Assembly: GCA_005281725.1 (NCBI GenBank)
Contig: SSBO01000009.1
Location: 275,309-339,308 of the forward strand
Direction of reading: 5' to 3'
Source: Wuchereria bancrofti
Taxonomy: Eukaryota > Nematoda > Chromadorea > Rhabditida > Onchocercidae
DNA length: 64,000 bases
Shown piece by piece: positions 12,901 through 24,467 of the stretch (positions are counted from its first letter, which is position 1; every line of letters begins with the position of its first letter). The position numbers and the translations under genes are program-made. The notes beneath the pieces were generated by a model. That model made no database searches, was not told the DNA's origin, and saw nothing but the letters and a program-made list of their open reading frames with translations.

Positions 12901-14838
12901 AGGCAATAACGATATAGTTACGAGATAGTAAAGACTACGAAGAATAAAAAAATTTAGAATGAAACTTTAAAAAGTAACTCCTACAGAACTGCTAATATTA
13001 CGAAAAAACTATAAACTAACCAATTTCAATAGAAACAGCAATGGTAGAGCGACGAATCAAATCGCATGGTACTTGAACTTGCAGACATGACTCCGATAGT
13101 GCTGATAGATTTCCACCATTACCACCAGATGTTCCCGTACGTCGAGTGATATCAAATAATTCTTTTGGGTTGTATTTTGGCCCGACTGCAAAAAATGTTA
13201 GAAAAAGCGTGATAAGTTGGCTTAAACGAAAGAAATATATTTGTAAAATGAACATAAAATGATCATAAAATGTTGGCTTAAAGATAATATTCGGACAGAA
13301 AGACTTAGATGAGGTAAGAATGACGAGAACCGTTCTTTTGTAGGTAGAAATAAGTATATGAAAATAAGTATATTAAAAAATAAAAATCTCTAAGATAACT
13401 GATATCACTAACACATTTTATATCCAAGATCGCCATAAGTAACATTTCCTGTTTTCCTCACTCTCCATAATTCTCTCATTTTTTCCAGTTCACGAAAAAA
13501 CATCGCTTTATCAGGATCAGTTTCAGTAAGAAGCTTTGAGCGGAATTTTTGAGCTTGCTCTAGAACACCGATCGCTTCACCAAGAGCTTTACGCCTTGTA
13601 ACCCATTGAAATTGTTTGGATTGCTGTATCACATCTTGCATGTTATGTTGTGCTTCAAATGCATCCGCAACTGTTAGTGCTTCCATATATGGCGTTTTTA
13701 ATACCGAAATCGTATCTACCAGAACATTTACTTGCTGCAGTGCTTCACTATAAAATAAAAAAATAAACAAAACGCAATAAAAGTTTGCAATAATTATTCG
13801 TGAAATGATGTAAAAAAACCAATGAATAATGAACATGACAAAGCTATACATTTCATCATATTCTGCACAATATCTCTGTTACCTTAATAATAACTGTAAA
13901 GATTAGGTGATGGATCTACGAAGTGATTTCACATAATATGAAGGGAAAGAGAACTGTGAAATAAATGATAAAAATCAATGGTTAATTAAAATTTGCTGAT
14001 TTTCCCACAAGTCATGAGTGTTTACAGTTTTTGCTGATAATTACTTAGAATCGTTACTTACTGTAAGTGTTTTGCAACAATATGCCATGGTCCAGCTTCT
14101 GGGGTTTTACGATCTTCCATTCCAATTACCACTTCTTCGGGTTCCTTCTCTTCAACTTCTTCACCATCATCACGTGGCAACGCATCTGGGTTATCGCATG
14201 TAGCTTCTGCTCCGATTAATTTTCGCCAATCCACTTTACGAGCTAATTTCGCCACATGATCAGAATAGTCTAACGGTCTGAAAGCAGATATTTCAAATGC
14301 AAGAAAATTACTACCTCAAATTAATATCAGATCGTGTTAATGACAGACTAAAGTCTAGAACTGAGTCAGAAATTTATTAAAAGTTTGATTCATTTAATTT
14401 ACATAGTTCCACTTCATCCTTTTCTCTCGTTAGCAACAACTGTTCTACACGAATATCTTAACCATTACTATGGATATTTGTGCAGTGAAAGTATGAATTT
14501 CCAAGAATCATACTCCTTTATTGTGAAATACTACCAAGCAATCTCAACCTGTATCACTCGTCATCAAATGCTAATCAACATCACTGAAATCCATCAAGTT
14601 TTATCTATCGATAAAATAATTAGTCAGCCATAAAATAATTTAATAAATTAACATTCGGAATATCAAAGAAATTTCAATCGTTCCATCAAAATATAAAGCA
14701 AGAGAATAAATACCTCATATATTTTTCGACTCCATCAAAACCGATTTCCTGAATTTCCCACTCGGAACCGGCTTCTATGGCAATATTAACACCTGCTGGT
14801 TGTGCTGTCGACGGTGTTGGTTGTCCAGTACCAAACAT
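9948..14838 (-). CDS. med17: Mediator complex subunit 17 (MED17/MDT-17)
   Basis: Exons in transcript order: 14838-14714, 14277-14062, 13747-13413, 13185-13021, 12696-12548, 12250-12127, 11975-11806, 11494-11366, 11290-11205, 11059-10945, 10691-10549, 10128-9948 (TAA). The sum is 1938 nt, 645 aa, against about 650 aa for human MED17. MED17 is the head-module scaffold of Mediator, which links transcription factors to RNA polymerase II in the nucleus. Visible family features: near the N-terminus IQEIGFDGVEKYMRPLDY (human VHEVGLDGTETYLPPL), then an acidic stretch, then GPWHIVAKHLHEALQQV (human WPWDSVRNNLRSAL), a helical region ending LEKMRELWRVRKTGNVTYGD (human LRLRQHWKLRKVGDKILGD), VQVPCDLI before SHWSKALQ-like helices, and a C-terminal beta-rich part. 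The start is the first ATG, with an acceptor 18 nt upstream of it. The donor of exon 3 was taken as T/GTTAGT because the alternative two bases earlier shifts the next exon into a stop. Confidence 0.93.
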
Positions 14839-14856
14839 TTACAATACAGTAAAATT

Positions 14857-14858
14857 CT
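14857..14858 (-). promoter_or_regulatory. Probable trans-splice (splice-leader) acceptor of MED17
   Basis: On the - strand the sequence TTGTATTTTGCAG ends 18 nt before the MED17 ATG and no donor-flanked coding exon is seen upstream. That is the usual layout of a nematode splice-leader acceptor. It could also be a cis acceptor of a 5' UTR exon. Confidence 0.5.
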
Positions 14859-15864
14859 GCAAAATACAATTTATCAATTTTGTTATTTTCGAATGCTTAT
14901 ACTGATTACACGTTTATTACGTTCAATGATTCATGTATATCAACAAAAGCTTACATAAATTCACATTCACTTTTTGCTGATAACATATATCAATACGGTA
15001 ATGATTTATCATCACGTGATACCATCATCATTTTGAGAAGTTAACTAATTCATGCTTACTTTTCCGTTTACATTTGCAAAACTCATAGAAAGTTCTCCTC
15101 AGAAAGAAAAAAAGAAGACAGAAAAGAGGAAAAAAAAGAAACTGCATACATAAATACTTTGTCGATATTGTGATCATTACGTTATGTGTGTTATAAAACG
15201 TAAAAGAGGTAAGAAATACGAAATGTTAATAAACTAAAAATTTTACTGCAACATGTAAAGTTAATCTTTTCCTTTAATTTTTTATTCCTAATATTTAAAG
15301 ATGTGAAAAAAAAATATTTTCCAGAAAATTATAATCTCAAATCGAAGATCACACTGAACTGTGAAAAAGAAACAAAGAAAGAAATTTGAATCTAACACGG
15401 ATGTGATACTACTACATATGAAAAGTTATTCGTTTTGTAATAATAAATAAAAGATTCAACTTATTAACTTTTTTTTTTCATTTTTTTCTTCCAATAAAAT
15501 AGTTTGAAGCAACATATCACTTGGAATAAACAACTAAAGCAAAGATTACATTAAATTATAATTTTACTTTATATTATTTATAGCTAAAAAAAAAAAGAAT
15601 TACATAAACGTAAGTGAAAATGATATTCATCATTTGATATACCTATGCCTACATATGTCATAGATAGGTTAAACGTTGGCAAATTACTATGCCAAAAATA
15701 ATGTTTTTAATATGAACAATATGCATTAATATAATGCTAAAATTTACAATATATATAAAATTTACAAATTTACAATATAATATTAGATTTATAATATTCT
15801 AATATGAAATTATTTTCATTTTGTCAGAAAACTTCGAATAAAAAGAGAAGAAAACTGTCTGGAA

Positions 15865-16106
15865 ATCTCTTCAGCTCCTCAGAATTCCCCAAAAGCAAAC
15901 CCTTTCAAGTAAAATCCTCTCGATTACCCTAAAAGGTTATCAAAGTAAACTTCTCGTATCAAAATCCCCCCGATCTCTTAAAATTTCCTCAAATAAAATC
16001 CTGTCGATCTTTCAAAGCAAACTTTTCGAATCGATCCCTCAGAATTTCTCTCAAGGCAAAATCTCTCTGATTTTTTAAATTTTTCTCAAAGTAAACCCTC
16101 TTGAAC
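15865..16106. repeat. Degenerate tandem repeat, roughly 45-50 bp unit
   Basis: Variants of a unit containing AAAATCC(T/C)(C/G)(T/C)CGAT, CTCAAA(G/A)(T/C)AAA and CAGAATT(T/C)(C/T)C recur about five times, diverged by substitutions and indels. The stretch stands out from its AT-rich surroundings by its C content on the + strand. It is probably an old minisatellite. Confidence 0.6.
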
Positions 16107-16349
16107 CTTCCGAGAACTCTTGGATGCTGCATGCTACAGTGCACTCTCGTTCTGCTTCTCTATTTTCCTCTCATATCGATCACATGTTGCCTTTTTGGTG
16201 TTCATTTTCAAAATTCATTTCATATCATTTATTATCACAGGAATGTTATCAGAGAGAATTTCCCGGAAATTTTCCAATCTGATTTGTTATCATTCATTGA
16301 GGTATAAGAGTGTAATGCAATGTATTGGTATAATTTGGAAGACCCATAG

Positions 16350-16412
16350 CATCCTTCTCTCTCTCTCTCTTCGTCCCCTTCTCTCTCTGCCCCTCCTTCC
16401 CTCTCCCCCTCA
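16350..16412 (+). repeat. Polypyrimidine (CT)-rich tract
   Basis: About 60 nt made almost only of C and T, with runs of CTCTCTCT and CCCCTC. It lies in the divergent promoter region between MED17 and the helicase gene. Confidence 0.7.
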
Positions 16413-16509
16413 AATATTCCATAGCGGTCGCTACATTTTACATTGTATCGTCCTTTTCATATGTATATTGTAATCATTTTTAACATATGCATCTCCGTGA
16501 TACATTTGC

Positions 16510-16735
16510 GCACGTGCATCATTCGCTTGCATATTCACATCATCCATTTGCACGTCTACATATTCATTTGCGCATTCCATGATGCACGTGCATCATTCGC
16601 TTGCACATTCACATCATCCATTTGCACGTCTACATATTCATTTGCGCATTCCATGATGCACGTGCATCATTCGCTTGCACATTCACATTATTCATTTGCA
16701 CGTCTACGTATTCATTTTCGCATTCCATGATGCAC
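16510..16735. repeat. 74-bp tandem repeat, three copies
   Basis: The unit starts at 16510, 16584 and 16658, and a fourth copy begins at 16732 and breaks off. Copies are nearly identical. Each unit contains GCACGTGCAT near its start; with the preceding bases of copies 2 and 3 this forms the 12-bp palindrome ATGCACGTGCAT, whose core CACGTG is an E-box. The open frames across this array simply reflect the repeat. Confidence 0.92.
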
Positions 16736-17033
16736 TTCTTTTTTTTAAAAAAAAGAAGCGTATATCATCAAATGGAAAATAGCAAAATTATAAAGAGAGA
16801 GATTATGTGCTATAAATAATAATATGATTAATTTATAGGTGTATATATATATATATTGAATTCAATGCAATGATCCATATTTAATGCGCGAGTTTAAAAA
16901 TGAGGTTAAAAAAAGAAAATTTGTAAAAGTAAATTTTTGTAAAATATTTATGTTATAAAATGAGTTTTATTTGCACGTTAAGATTACATTTACATTTTTT
17001 AACGATTCGTTAAAATTATTGGTTCTTTTTTTC

Positions 17034-17035
17034 AG
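17034..17035 (+). promoter_or_regulatory. Probable trans-splice or 5' UTR acceptor of the helicase gene
   Basis: TTCTTTTTTTCAG ends 50 nt before the ATG at 17086. No upstream coding exon is seen, so this is a good candidate for a splice-leader acceptor. Confidence 0.5.
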
Positions 17036-17085
17036 TTAACGTTATAAAGATCATCATTGTTTGTTACAACATCTAATATTTCGAA

Positions 17086-20000
17086 ATGAGTGGTGGATTT
17101 GGACGAGGGTATGTTTTTTTTTTTTTTTTTGATTTTGAATTCCATTAAATTGTAAATCTGGTTAAGGATATGCTTTTTTTGAGAAAAATGAAAATTAATG
17201 AGATTTAAATTGACGATATTTTAATCTCTGAATATGGAACTCATCAATTTTTCAAACAAATCACGCTGATATTTCAGGAAAATCATCGATGATAGTTCAT
17301 ATTTTCCAGAATCACGTTTTAATTGGGTATCGTCTCTGTTTTGGTTCTCAAAAAATTTATGCAATGGACGGTGGTCACTGTAATTTTGTAACATTTAAGT
17401 AAAATGCATTTAAAGAGATACGCAGTATATCTGTTATTGTGCAGATTGGAACAAGATAGTTTGCATATTTCTCAGTTCTTGCCACAATGGATGCTTGTGA
17501 TTGATTCTGTAGCTGTATGACGTGTAATGATATCTACTCTCTTTAAGAAGCATTAAAAGAAATTTTAGACGAGACTTAAATTTAAACGATTTTTTAGTTT
17601 AAATGATTTTTGCGAATTTTGCAGGTTGAAAATGGCACAAGAGGAAATCGTAATGAGAGTGGTAGCATGCGTGGTTCTCATCGAAATAATTTTTCAAGTG
17701 AGTTCAGTAGAGTATGTAATAAATGTATTTTAACTAGATTAAAGCAGGCAGATTATATGATTAGCGAGGAAGCTGTATAGTACCACTAATTTTGATGCTA
17801 GAATTCTTGATTTAATTTGATATCTCTGCAATTTCAATGTTCTGGCGAATGATGTTGATTGAAACCATAGAAAAGCGTTTACTCCGTATAATTCTTATGA
17901 TGATATAGATTTGCATGCTTGTATTTATTAAACTTTCAATGTTGATTTTATTAAATATTCATTATTCCATAATATTATTTTATTCTAACCAATTATATAA
18001 AACAAAAATTTTATTTACTAAAATTGTGGCATGTATCTAACAATGATATTTCTGGCGGAAGTAATTTTGATGAATATAATCGTAATAATCGAGAAAATAG
18101 GATGGAGCACTTTGCAGGTTATAATCAAAATATTAGTTAATAATTACATATTTATTGCTGTTGAGGCGTTATTTTCTTTTTTCCTTCCATCTTTTTCAAT
18201 TATTTGGACATTTCAGTTATTTGGGCATTTTTGTTTGGGATTACAGTGGCATTAGTTTCCGAAATCTCAATGTTTTTGTTTGTTTAAAGAGTAAGTTTTT
18301 CTTTTTTCAGATTCAGATTTTTCGAGTCCGTCCGATACTGGGGATTGTGTTGGTAACAACCGTGGCAGTCGCACTTTTACGAGAGGAGGTCGTGAAAGTG
18401 GTTTTTCCAGTAATCGCAAGGACGACGATCGATATTCATTCGATCGCGAAAACGATTTTTCATCTGGATTCTCAGCTGGACGTCGTGGTGGATTCTCATC
18501 GGGATATGGTGGTAGGGGTGGTGGTTTCTTAGTCGAAAATAGTATGAACAGAAGATTTTCAAACAGTGGCGGTCGTGGTGGTGGTTTTCATGCTGGTGAT
18601 AGTTCGAACGATGGTTCTAATTTCGGCTCCGATCATCATACTGGTGATTTTTCTGGTGGTCGTAATAGTAACTTTGGTGGTTTCGATTATGATAATGATT
18701 CTGGAGATTTTGCAAATCACAAGCGTGGATCTAGAAGAGGTCACGCTTTTTCCAGCGGTCGAGGCGGTGGTTTCCATCCTATCAGGAGTGATTTTGACAG
18801 TGACAGAGATGAGAGCTTTGCTTTCGATAACAAGTACAGCGGATTTTCAAGTGGACGGAGTGGTCGCGGTGGTCATAGCTTTAATAACAGCCGAAATAAT
18901 GATAATTTTGGAGAATTTGGTAGCAGAGCAAATAATGGAGAAACTTCTTTCGGTACTCGAAGGAATTTTAATAGTGGCTTCAGTAGTGAAGGTAATGCTT
19001 GTTTTGAAGTTTCCAAGGTAGAAATTAAATTTTTTGTTAACCAAAATTATATGTTTTGACTTCACCACTCATACTGTAGTTTTAGGTTAGTAATTTTTAT
19101 GTTTCTTTTTAACTAAGGATTTTTTAAATTTCAACAAAACTTCACTCACTCAGTATCTTAAAATTTTTTTGTCCATCTATTCACAAATTGTTTCTGTATT
19201 CTAATATATCAACGTGCAAAATTTAGGCTGCCCAAAATAGCAAAGAACCTGTGAAGTGAATAATCGGACTTCTCGATGTTTTAGACATATATACCTCAAA
19301 ATGATTTTGATAGCTTATTTTTCAGAGTTTTAATATCGTTTAACAAAGTTTCCTTCATGATTGAGAACATTTTCAGGAAGAATAGGATTTGGTCGTTCTA
19401 ACTTCAGCAGTGATTGGGATGATAGACGAAAGAATGATCAAGGTGAGACTATGTAATGTGAATCATCATCTTTCAAATCCTTGTTGATTTGCTTATCTGT
19501 CTGGAATAATGAGTTCGGGAACATTTACGAAATCTGCAAAAAGATCCAGATAATTCTTCAGTTGGAAGCCCATACTGTAATTTTAAGTTATCGTGGAATA
19601 TTTTTCGTAATTTTCTTTTTGACTTGAGAATTTTCTAAATTCTAGCAGAACTTTAGTCACTCAATATTTTTTCCTTGTTCTTTTGGCCATCTATTCACAA
19701 ATTGTTTCTGTATTATTTCTATATGAATTTGCATATATCCTCATATTTTATAGGAAACTGGCATTTATCGGATTTGAAAGTAAGTTATTTCGGATTTCAT
19801 TTTGAAAATTTTCATTCTGCATGCTGATATAATTTTAACATACAATATTTTTGTTCAAATAATTAACTAACTAGCCGCAAATAGTTAGTATCTAACAGAG
19901 AGCTTGGAATAGACAACGCAAAAAATATACTTCAAGAAAAGATGAAAAAAGAGGGGAATAGGGATGCGGGAAATCGTTTTTTCTTTCCATGTTGCTGGTA

Positions 20001-23000
20001 AAAAAAAAGGAAAAAGAGAAAGAAATCTTTAGATTAACAGTGCTTTTCAATTCTTTTCTGTGATTGATTCTTTTATTCCAACCAACAATTATTTTTAGAG
20101 AGATGTAGGAGCTGGCTTTGGTGACCGCATATCCGAAAATGGAGGTACGTAATTGGATATAAAAGCAGGAATTTTAATTAGTCAAATAAAATTGAATACT
20201 TCGAAATGTTTGATACTCAGAAATTCTTAATGCTCTACAAATTTTGTTTCAGGTAGAGCTTCTCGTTTTTCGTCTCATGTTCCAGAAGATCGGTCTGTAG
20301 AAGAAATGTATAAAGAGGATGAGGAGAATGCGAAATATGAGGTTGTATTTCATTTTTCAAATAGAGCACGATTTCACATTCCTAATTCTTGAGCAAATAA
20401 AAGGACGTATGTAGAAAAGGAAAGAATAGAAGAAATGCTTTGTGATGCTTTTAGATTTTAGAATTTTCATTGCAGATAAGTGATTTGGATCAAGAAGTTA
20501 CGATAACAGGAGTTCCACAGTTGCAGAAAATGTTGAGATTAGAGTGAGTTTCTGCTCATTTCATCAAGGATTCATATACTTTAGAATATCTGTGAATTAT
20601 GGTACGAGGATTTAATCTGAAATGTAAATTTATGGTACGAGAATTTAATCTGAAACGTGAAATTCGTGGTTTGGTGTTATGCTAAAGTTATTGTTATGCT
20701 AAAGTTATGTTAAATGATTACCAGTGCATTGGAGTGACCATTGTTTTCTTTCGGTTTTAGTGATTGGAAAAACGCGGGATTTGGAGATTTGTTATTACGT
20801 AATGTCATCGAAAAATCATTTTACTCAACACCGCGACGTATACAAGCTGCTGTCATTCCACTTATACAAAATAGTTAGTGTATTAAATTTGAAATGAATA
20901 TAATACCTAACTTTTAATTAACTTAAATTAAATAGCCAAATCATTTCATTATATATACATATATGCATATATATCCCAACTATCAACATGTTTGATATTT
21001 CAATTATGCTATTTATTTCTTCGGTGTCATCAGTTGTTTTATTAAAAGACACATATTTTTTATTAAGGCTGGGATATAGTTGGACATGCCGAAACAGGTA
21101 GTGGAAAAACAGCCGCATTCGTTTTACCAATTATCAATTACATCATGAATAATGGTGAAAAAAATGATTCAAGATGTGCACCAATTGCTTTAATATTAGC
21201 ACCTACACGTGAATTAGTCGGACAATTATACAATCAAACTAGAAAATTCGCTAATGGTATAGTTCTTGATATAATTTATATTATTGATTTATAGAGGATC
21301 AAATGTGATAAATCTAGTATAGTTTTGATTTGAAGCAATTCTGAAGTTTCTCTGCATTTCACATAAGTTATATTACTTGCATAGAGGTATCCTCAAAAGT
21401 TATCGAGCAACTTCCGGTTAAGCTAGAATGCTTAACGGTATGTATTTGTTTTCGGAATTCTTAAATCTTTTGTTTTGTCGAGTTTTTAATTGTAATGACA
21501 TAGCTTTTTTAACATTAATTGACTCAAATTAAACTGCTTTCGTAATCTAGCCTTCGTTCACTTATATTTGTGATAATTTATCTGATTATTCCTATTTATG
21601 TAAATTCTCGTACTTCTTTAATGTAACTTTTAGGAACTGGTGTAACAGTGGCGAAAGCATATGGACAATACAAATTATTTGAAAATATAATGGAGCTGGA
21701 ACGAGGTTGTAATATACTGTTTGCTACGATGGGAAGATTGAAAGATTTTGTGGATCATGGGAAGGTGCTGCTTTAAACTAAATGATATTTTTAGAATTAA
21801 TATTAAAATTAGAGATTTTGCTTTTGATGCGTTAATAATTTTTCCGTTAAAAAAAAAATGGAAATTTTGTTAAAGTGTAAAAAATTAAGTTTTATATGTA
21901 ATACAAAAAGCACATAACAAAACGATAGCAAATTAACAAGGTTTTGTGAAATGATACCATTTCAACACGATTGAATTTCCATAACAGTTGGTCATAATTT
22001 GAGTACTGTTATATTTCCATCATTTCAGTTCGAATTCAAATTTCAGACAAAATTTTATTAATCGATATGAAAATATTTTATCAGATATTTGAAATGAATG
22101 GTTTTATTTGTGGATGAGAAGGGTTTCAGTCTTATTAATGCTATTACTTAGAGGAAATATTCGATAATTATTTAGGTGAAGTTGCACAATATCAATTTTT
22201 TTGTGCTCGATGAAGCCGATCGTATGCTTAGTCAAGATTCTTTTCAAACAGATATTATCAATCTCATTCACAGACCTGATTTTCCATCGGTAAATTTGTG
22301 CGAAGAGCATTTATTTTTGTGAAATTTTCCAAAATATGAAGAAATGTTGTTAAAAAACATAAAAATATATTTCGAAAAAGAATGAGACTATAAATTCGTA
22401 AATATACTACTTGGGAACAAGTTTATTTGACTTATTCGAGCATATCCTCTCGGCTTCTATTCCAAATTTTAATGAAAAAAAAAAAAAAAAATCAAAATTT
22501 ATAGGTAAAGGATCGACAAACTTTGCTATTCAGTGCAACGATTACAAGAGAAGTACAAGATTTAGCAGCAAAAGTTTTGAAAGAAAATCATGCATTTGTA
22601 TCAAACGGTAAAATTATTTCGGCTAATCCACTCGTTGAGCAGAATTTTATTGAGGTTAGTTAAGTGTATCTATTTCAAATCTTTTGCATGACCATTTAGT
22701 TGTTCACACCGATATCACCTGGGTTTGGTCAGATTGGTAAAAGTTAAAAATTTGAAAATAGAAATTTTGTTATACTGATATATTGTCGTTCGAAGTAAAG
22801 CTCGTTAGGATCATTTTGCTCTCTTTCTGAGCTTCACCTTTTTGTCTACCAGAAAACATAATAAAGGTTTAAGTTTTGCTCTTACAGGTTACGTCTGAAA
22901 ATAAGTTTGACAAATTGATACAATTATTAGAAGAGGATAGAGAGAATAACGGTGATGTAGCACGTACTCTGGTTTTTGTTCAGCGAAAACAGATGGCCGA

Positions 23001-24280
23001 TGTTATAGCTTTAAATCTTATTCAAAAAAATATACAATCGAGCAGCATCAGCGGGTAGTGTTCTAGATCAGTGATTAAAATTGATTAAAATTTATCTTTA
23101 TATGGAAATTTAGATTTACTAAAGTTCAAGAGATATATCTGTAGTTCTATTTGTATGGACTTTTCATTTTCACTAACTTGTATTTATAAAATAATTCACT
23201 TGCAATAAATTTTTTGTACATTTAAAAAAAGTTTTCTTTATCCTAATTTCCTATAAAATGTCCAATGATTAGGTGGTGTTTTTTTTTTTTTTATTTTGTT
23301 AAATAAATATTTTATACAGAAATATTAAGTACTATGTGTAAGAAGAAAAGCCTGCATTACAGAGATCGTGTGCAAAAACAACGAGAAGAAGCATTATCAG
23401 ATTTTCGAAAAGGTAATATTAAAGTCCTGGTTGCTACTGATGTTTGCGCACGTGGTATTGACGTCAAAGATCTCCAACATGTCAGTTTGTGTATTTTGTT
23501 TAATATTACTTCTCTTCTTTTGCTAACTATCTCCTGATTTTAATACTGTACGTTGTTTTAATTTGTTACATAGATTAATTCATTTTACTTTGATTTATAT
23601 ATATGTACTTGTGAGATGATTAATTTTTTTAAGGTAATTAATTATGACATGCCAAGTGATCGTATAACTTATATACATCGTATTGGACGTACCGGTCGTC
23701 TTCATCGTGGTAAAGCGACATCATTTATTAATCTTGCTGAAGATGATTCAGCTTTGATTGCCGATATTGTTCAGGTATAATCATTTTTGTAGCATAAACT
23801 GTAATTGAAGAGACTATACATAATTTAACTATCTATTTTTATACATTTGCTAATTGAATTTGCTAATTTTTTAACGGTGATAATTGATCATTGAAAAAAG
23901 ATGTGAAAAAAAAAATTCTTATTAATAGAATATATGTGTTGCTGTAGGTAGTTCAAGATGTACAGCAAATACCACCGGACTTTCTTCTTGATATCGCTAA
24001 CGGTCGTTGCGAACGAGTTGGTTACGTGAAAAGTCAGCGTATGCTTTGAAGTTTTCTTTTTCAACAGAAGATAGCATTAAGAAAATTATATTAATCAGAA
24101 CATCGAAGAAAGTTATTCGAATATTTTCAAGCGATTTTAAAATTAGCTGATTTCATAATCATTTCATTTCTGCATGAAAAAGTTTTTTGATAAACATAAG
24201 ATTGAGATGTTCAGCGTATAAATGGTGTTTCAGGATCTGATGGCAGTAATTTTGATCGCGAATTTAAAAAGGGATTTTAA
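17086..24280 (+). CDS. Vasa/GLH-like DEAD-box RNA helicase
   Basis: Exons: 17086-17108, 17278-17326, 17625-17697, 18311-18991, 19377-19442, 19754-19779, 20099-20144, 20253-20341, 20476-20543, 20761-20873, 21068-21256, 21634-21764, 22176-22289, 22505-22654, 22888-23054, 23363-23480, 23634-23774, 23948-24038, 24234-24280 (TAA); 2382 nt, 793 aa, all phases consistent. Residues about 50-300 are RG/FG/S-rich with RGG-type motifs, as in germ-granule helicases. The core follows in order: Q-motif region ([15 protein letters not shown]), Walker A AETGSGKT (about 419-426), PTREL (about 457), motif Ib ATMGR (about 505), DEAD (about 530), SAT (about 566), ARGID and HRIGRTGR (about 716). The TPGR proline is Met here; from memory nematode GLH proteins also depart from TPGR at this point. 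No CCHC zinc knuckles are visible, unlike C. elegans GLH proteins. Expected role: ATP-dependent RNA remodelling in germ granules. The family call is firm; the exact orthology (GLH or VBH-1) is not. Confidence 0.92.
18062..18117 (+). other. Possible cassette or decayed exon in the helicase head
   Basis: The frame [18 protein letters not shown] is polar and Asn/Arg-rich like the neighbouring head and ends in a GTTATA donor at 18118. Its end phase (one base over) fits the exon at 18311. However, the only AG upstream (18060-18061) would put its start out of phase with the exon ending at 17697, and no better acceptor is seen. The main model therefore joins 17697 directly to 18311. Confidence 0.3.
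19070..19207 (+). repeat. Intron repeat, copy 1
   Basis: Starts with CATACTGTA and ends with TCACAAATTGTTTCTGTATT. It is about 140 nt long and clearly related, with substitutions and small indels, to 19570-19715. It lies in the helicase intron before the exon at 19377. Confidence 0.8.
19570..19715 (+). repeat. Intron repeat, copy 2
   Basis: Second copy of the intron sequence at 19070-19207, in the next helicase intron, just before the 26-nt exon at 19754. The pair suggests a local duplication of an intron-exon unit. Confidence 0.8.
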
Positions 24281-24461
24281 AAAAATGTATGGGTTTTCAT
24301 TTTTATTCTGATTAAATTTGTTTAAGATCTTTTTTGCATTTGAAATTAACTGAATCGTTATTCAGTTGAAAATGAAATAACAACTTGTTTTTATTTCATA
24401 GGTTTTTTTTTCAGCAATCTCAACTTATTTGTTTACAACTTTCAAGACCATATTTTCAAAA

Positions 24462-24467
24462 AATAAA
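24462..24467 (+). terminator. Candidate poly(A) signal of the helicase gene
   Basis: AATAAA about 180 nt after the stop at 24278-24280. A further AATAAA lies at about 24840. Confidence 0.5.

Larger units (their letters stand above)
14859..17033. other. Head-to-head intergenic region between MED17 and the helicase gene
   Basis: This 2.2-kb stretch should contain both promoters. It is AT-rich near each gene and has a distinctly C/T-rich centre (15.86-16.74 kb) made of three repeat types listed separately. No coding exon is supported; open frames at 16.1-16.8 kb follow the repeats. Confidence 0.75.

Noticed and set aside
16101..16819. Several overlapping open frames of up to 117 codons
   Set aside because: They run through the CT tract and the 74-bp tandem repeat, have low-complexity composition and lack splice or start context.
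18377..19068. Open frames on both strands over the helicase RG-rich exon
   Set aside because: They are shadows of the GGT/TCA/CGT-rich coding sequence in the + frame ending at 18991.
21386..21437. Possible extra helicase exon ([17 protein letters not shown]) before a GTATGT donor
   Set aside because: Its end phase puts the next exon into a stop, and direct joining of 21256 to 21634 gives the expected helicase sequence.
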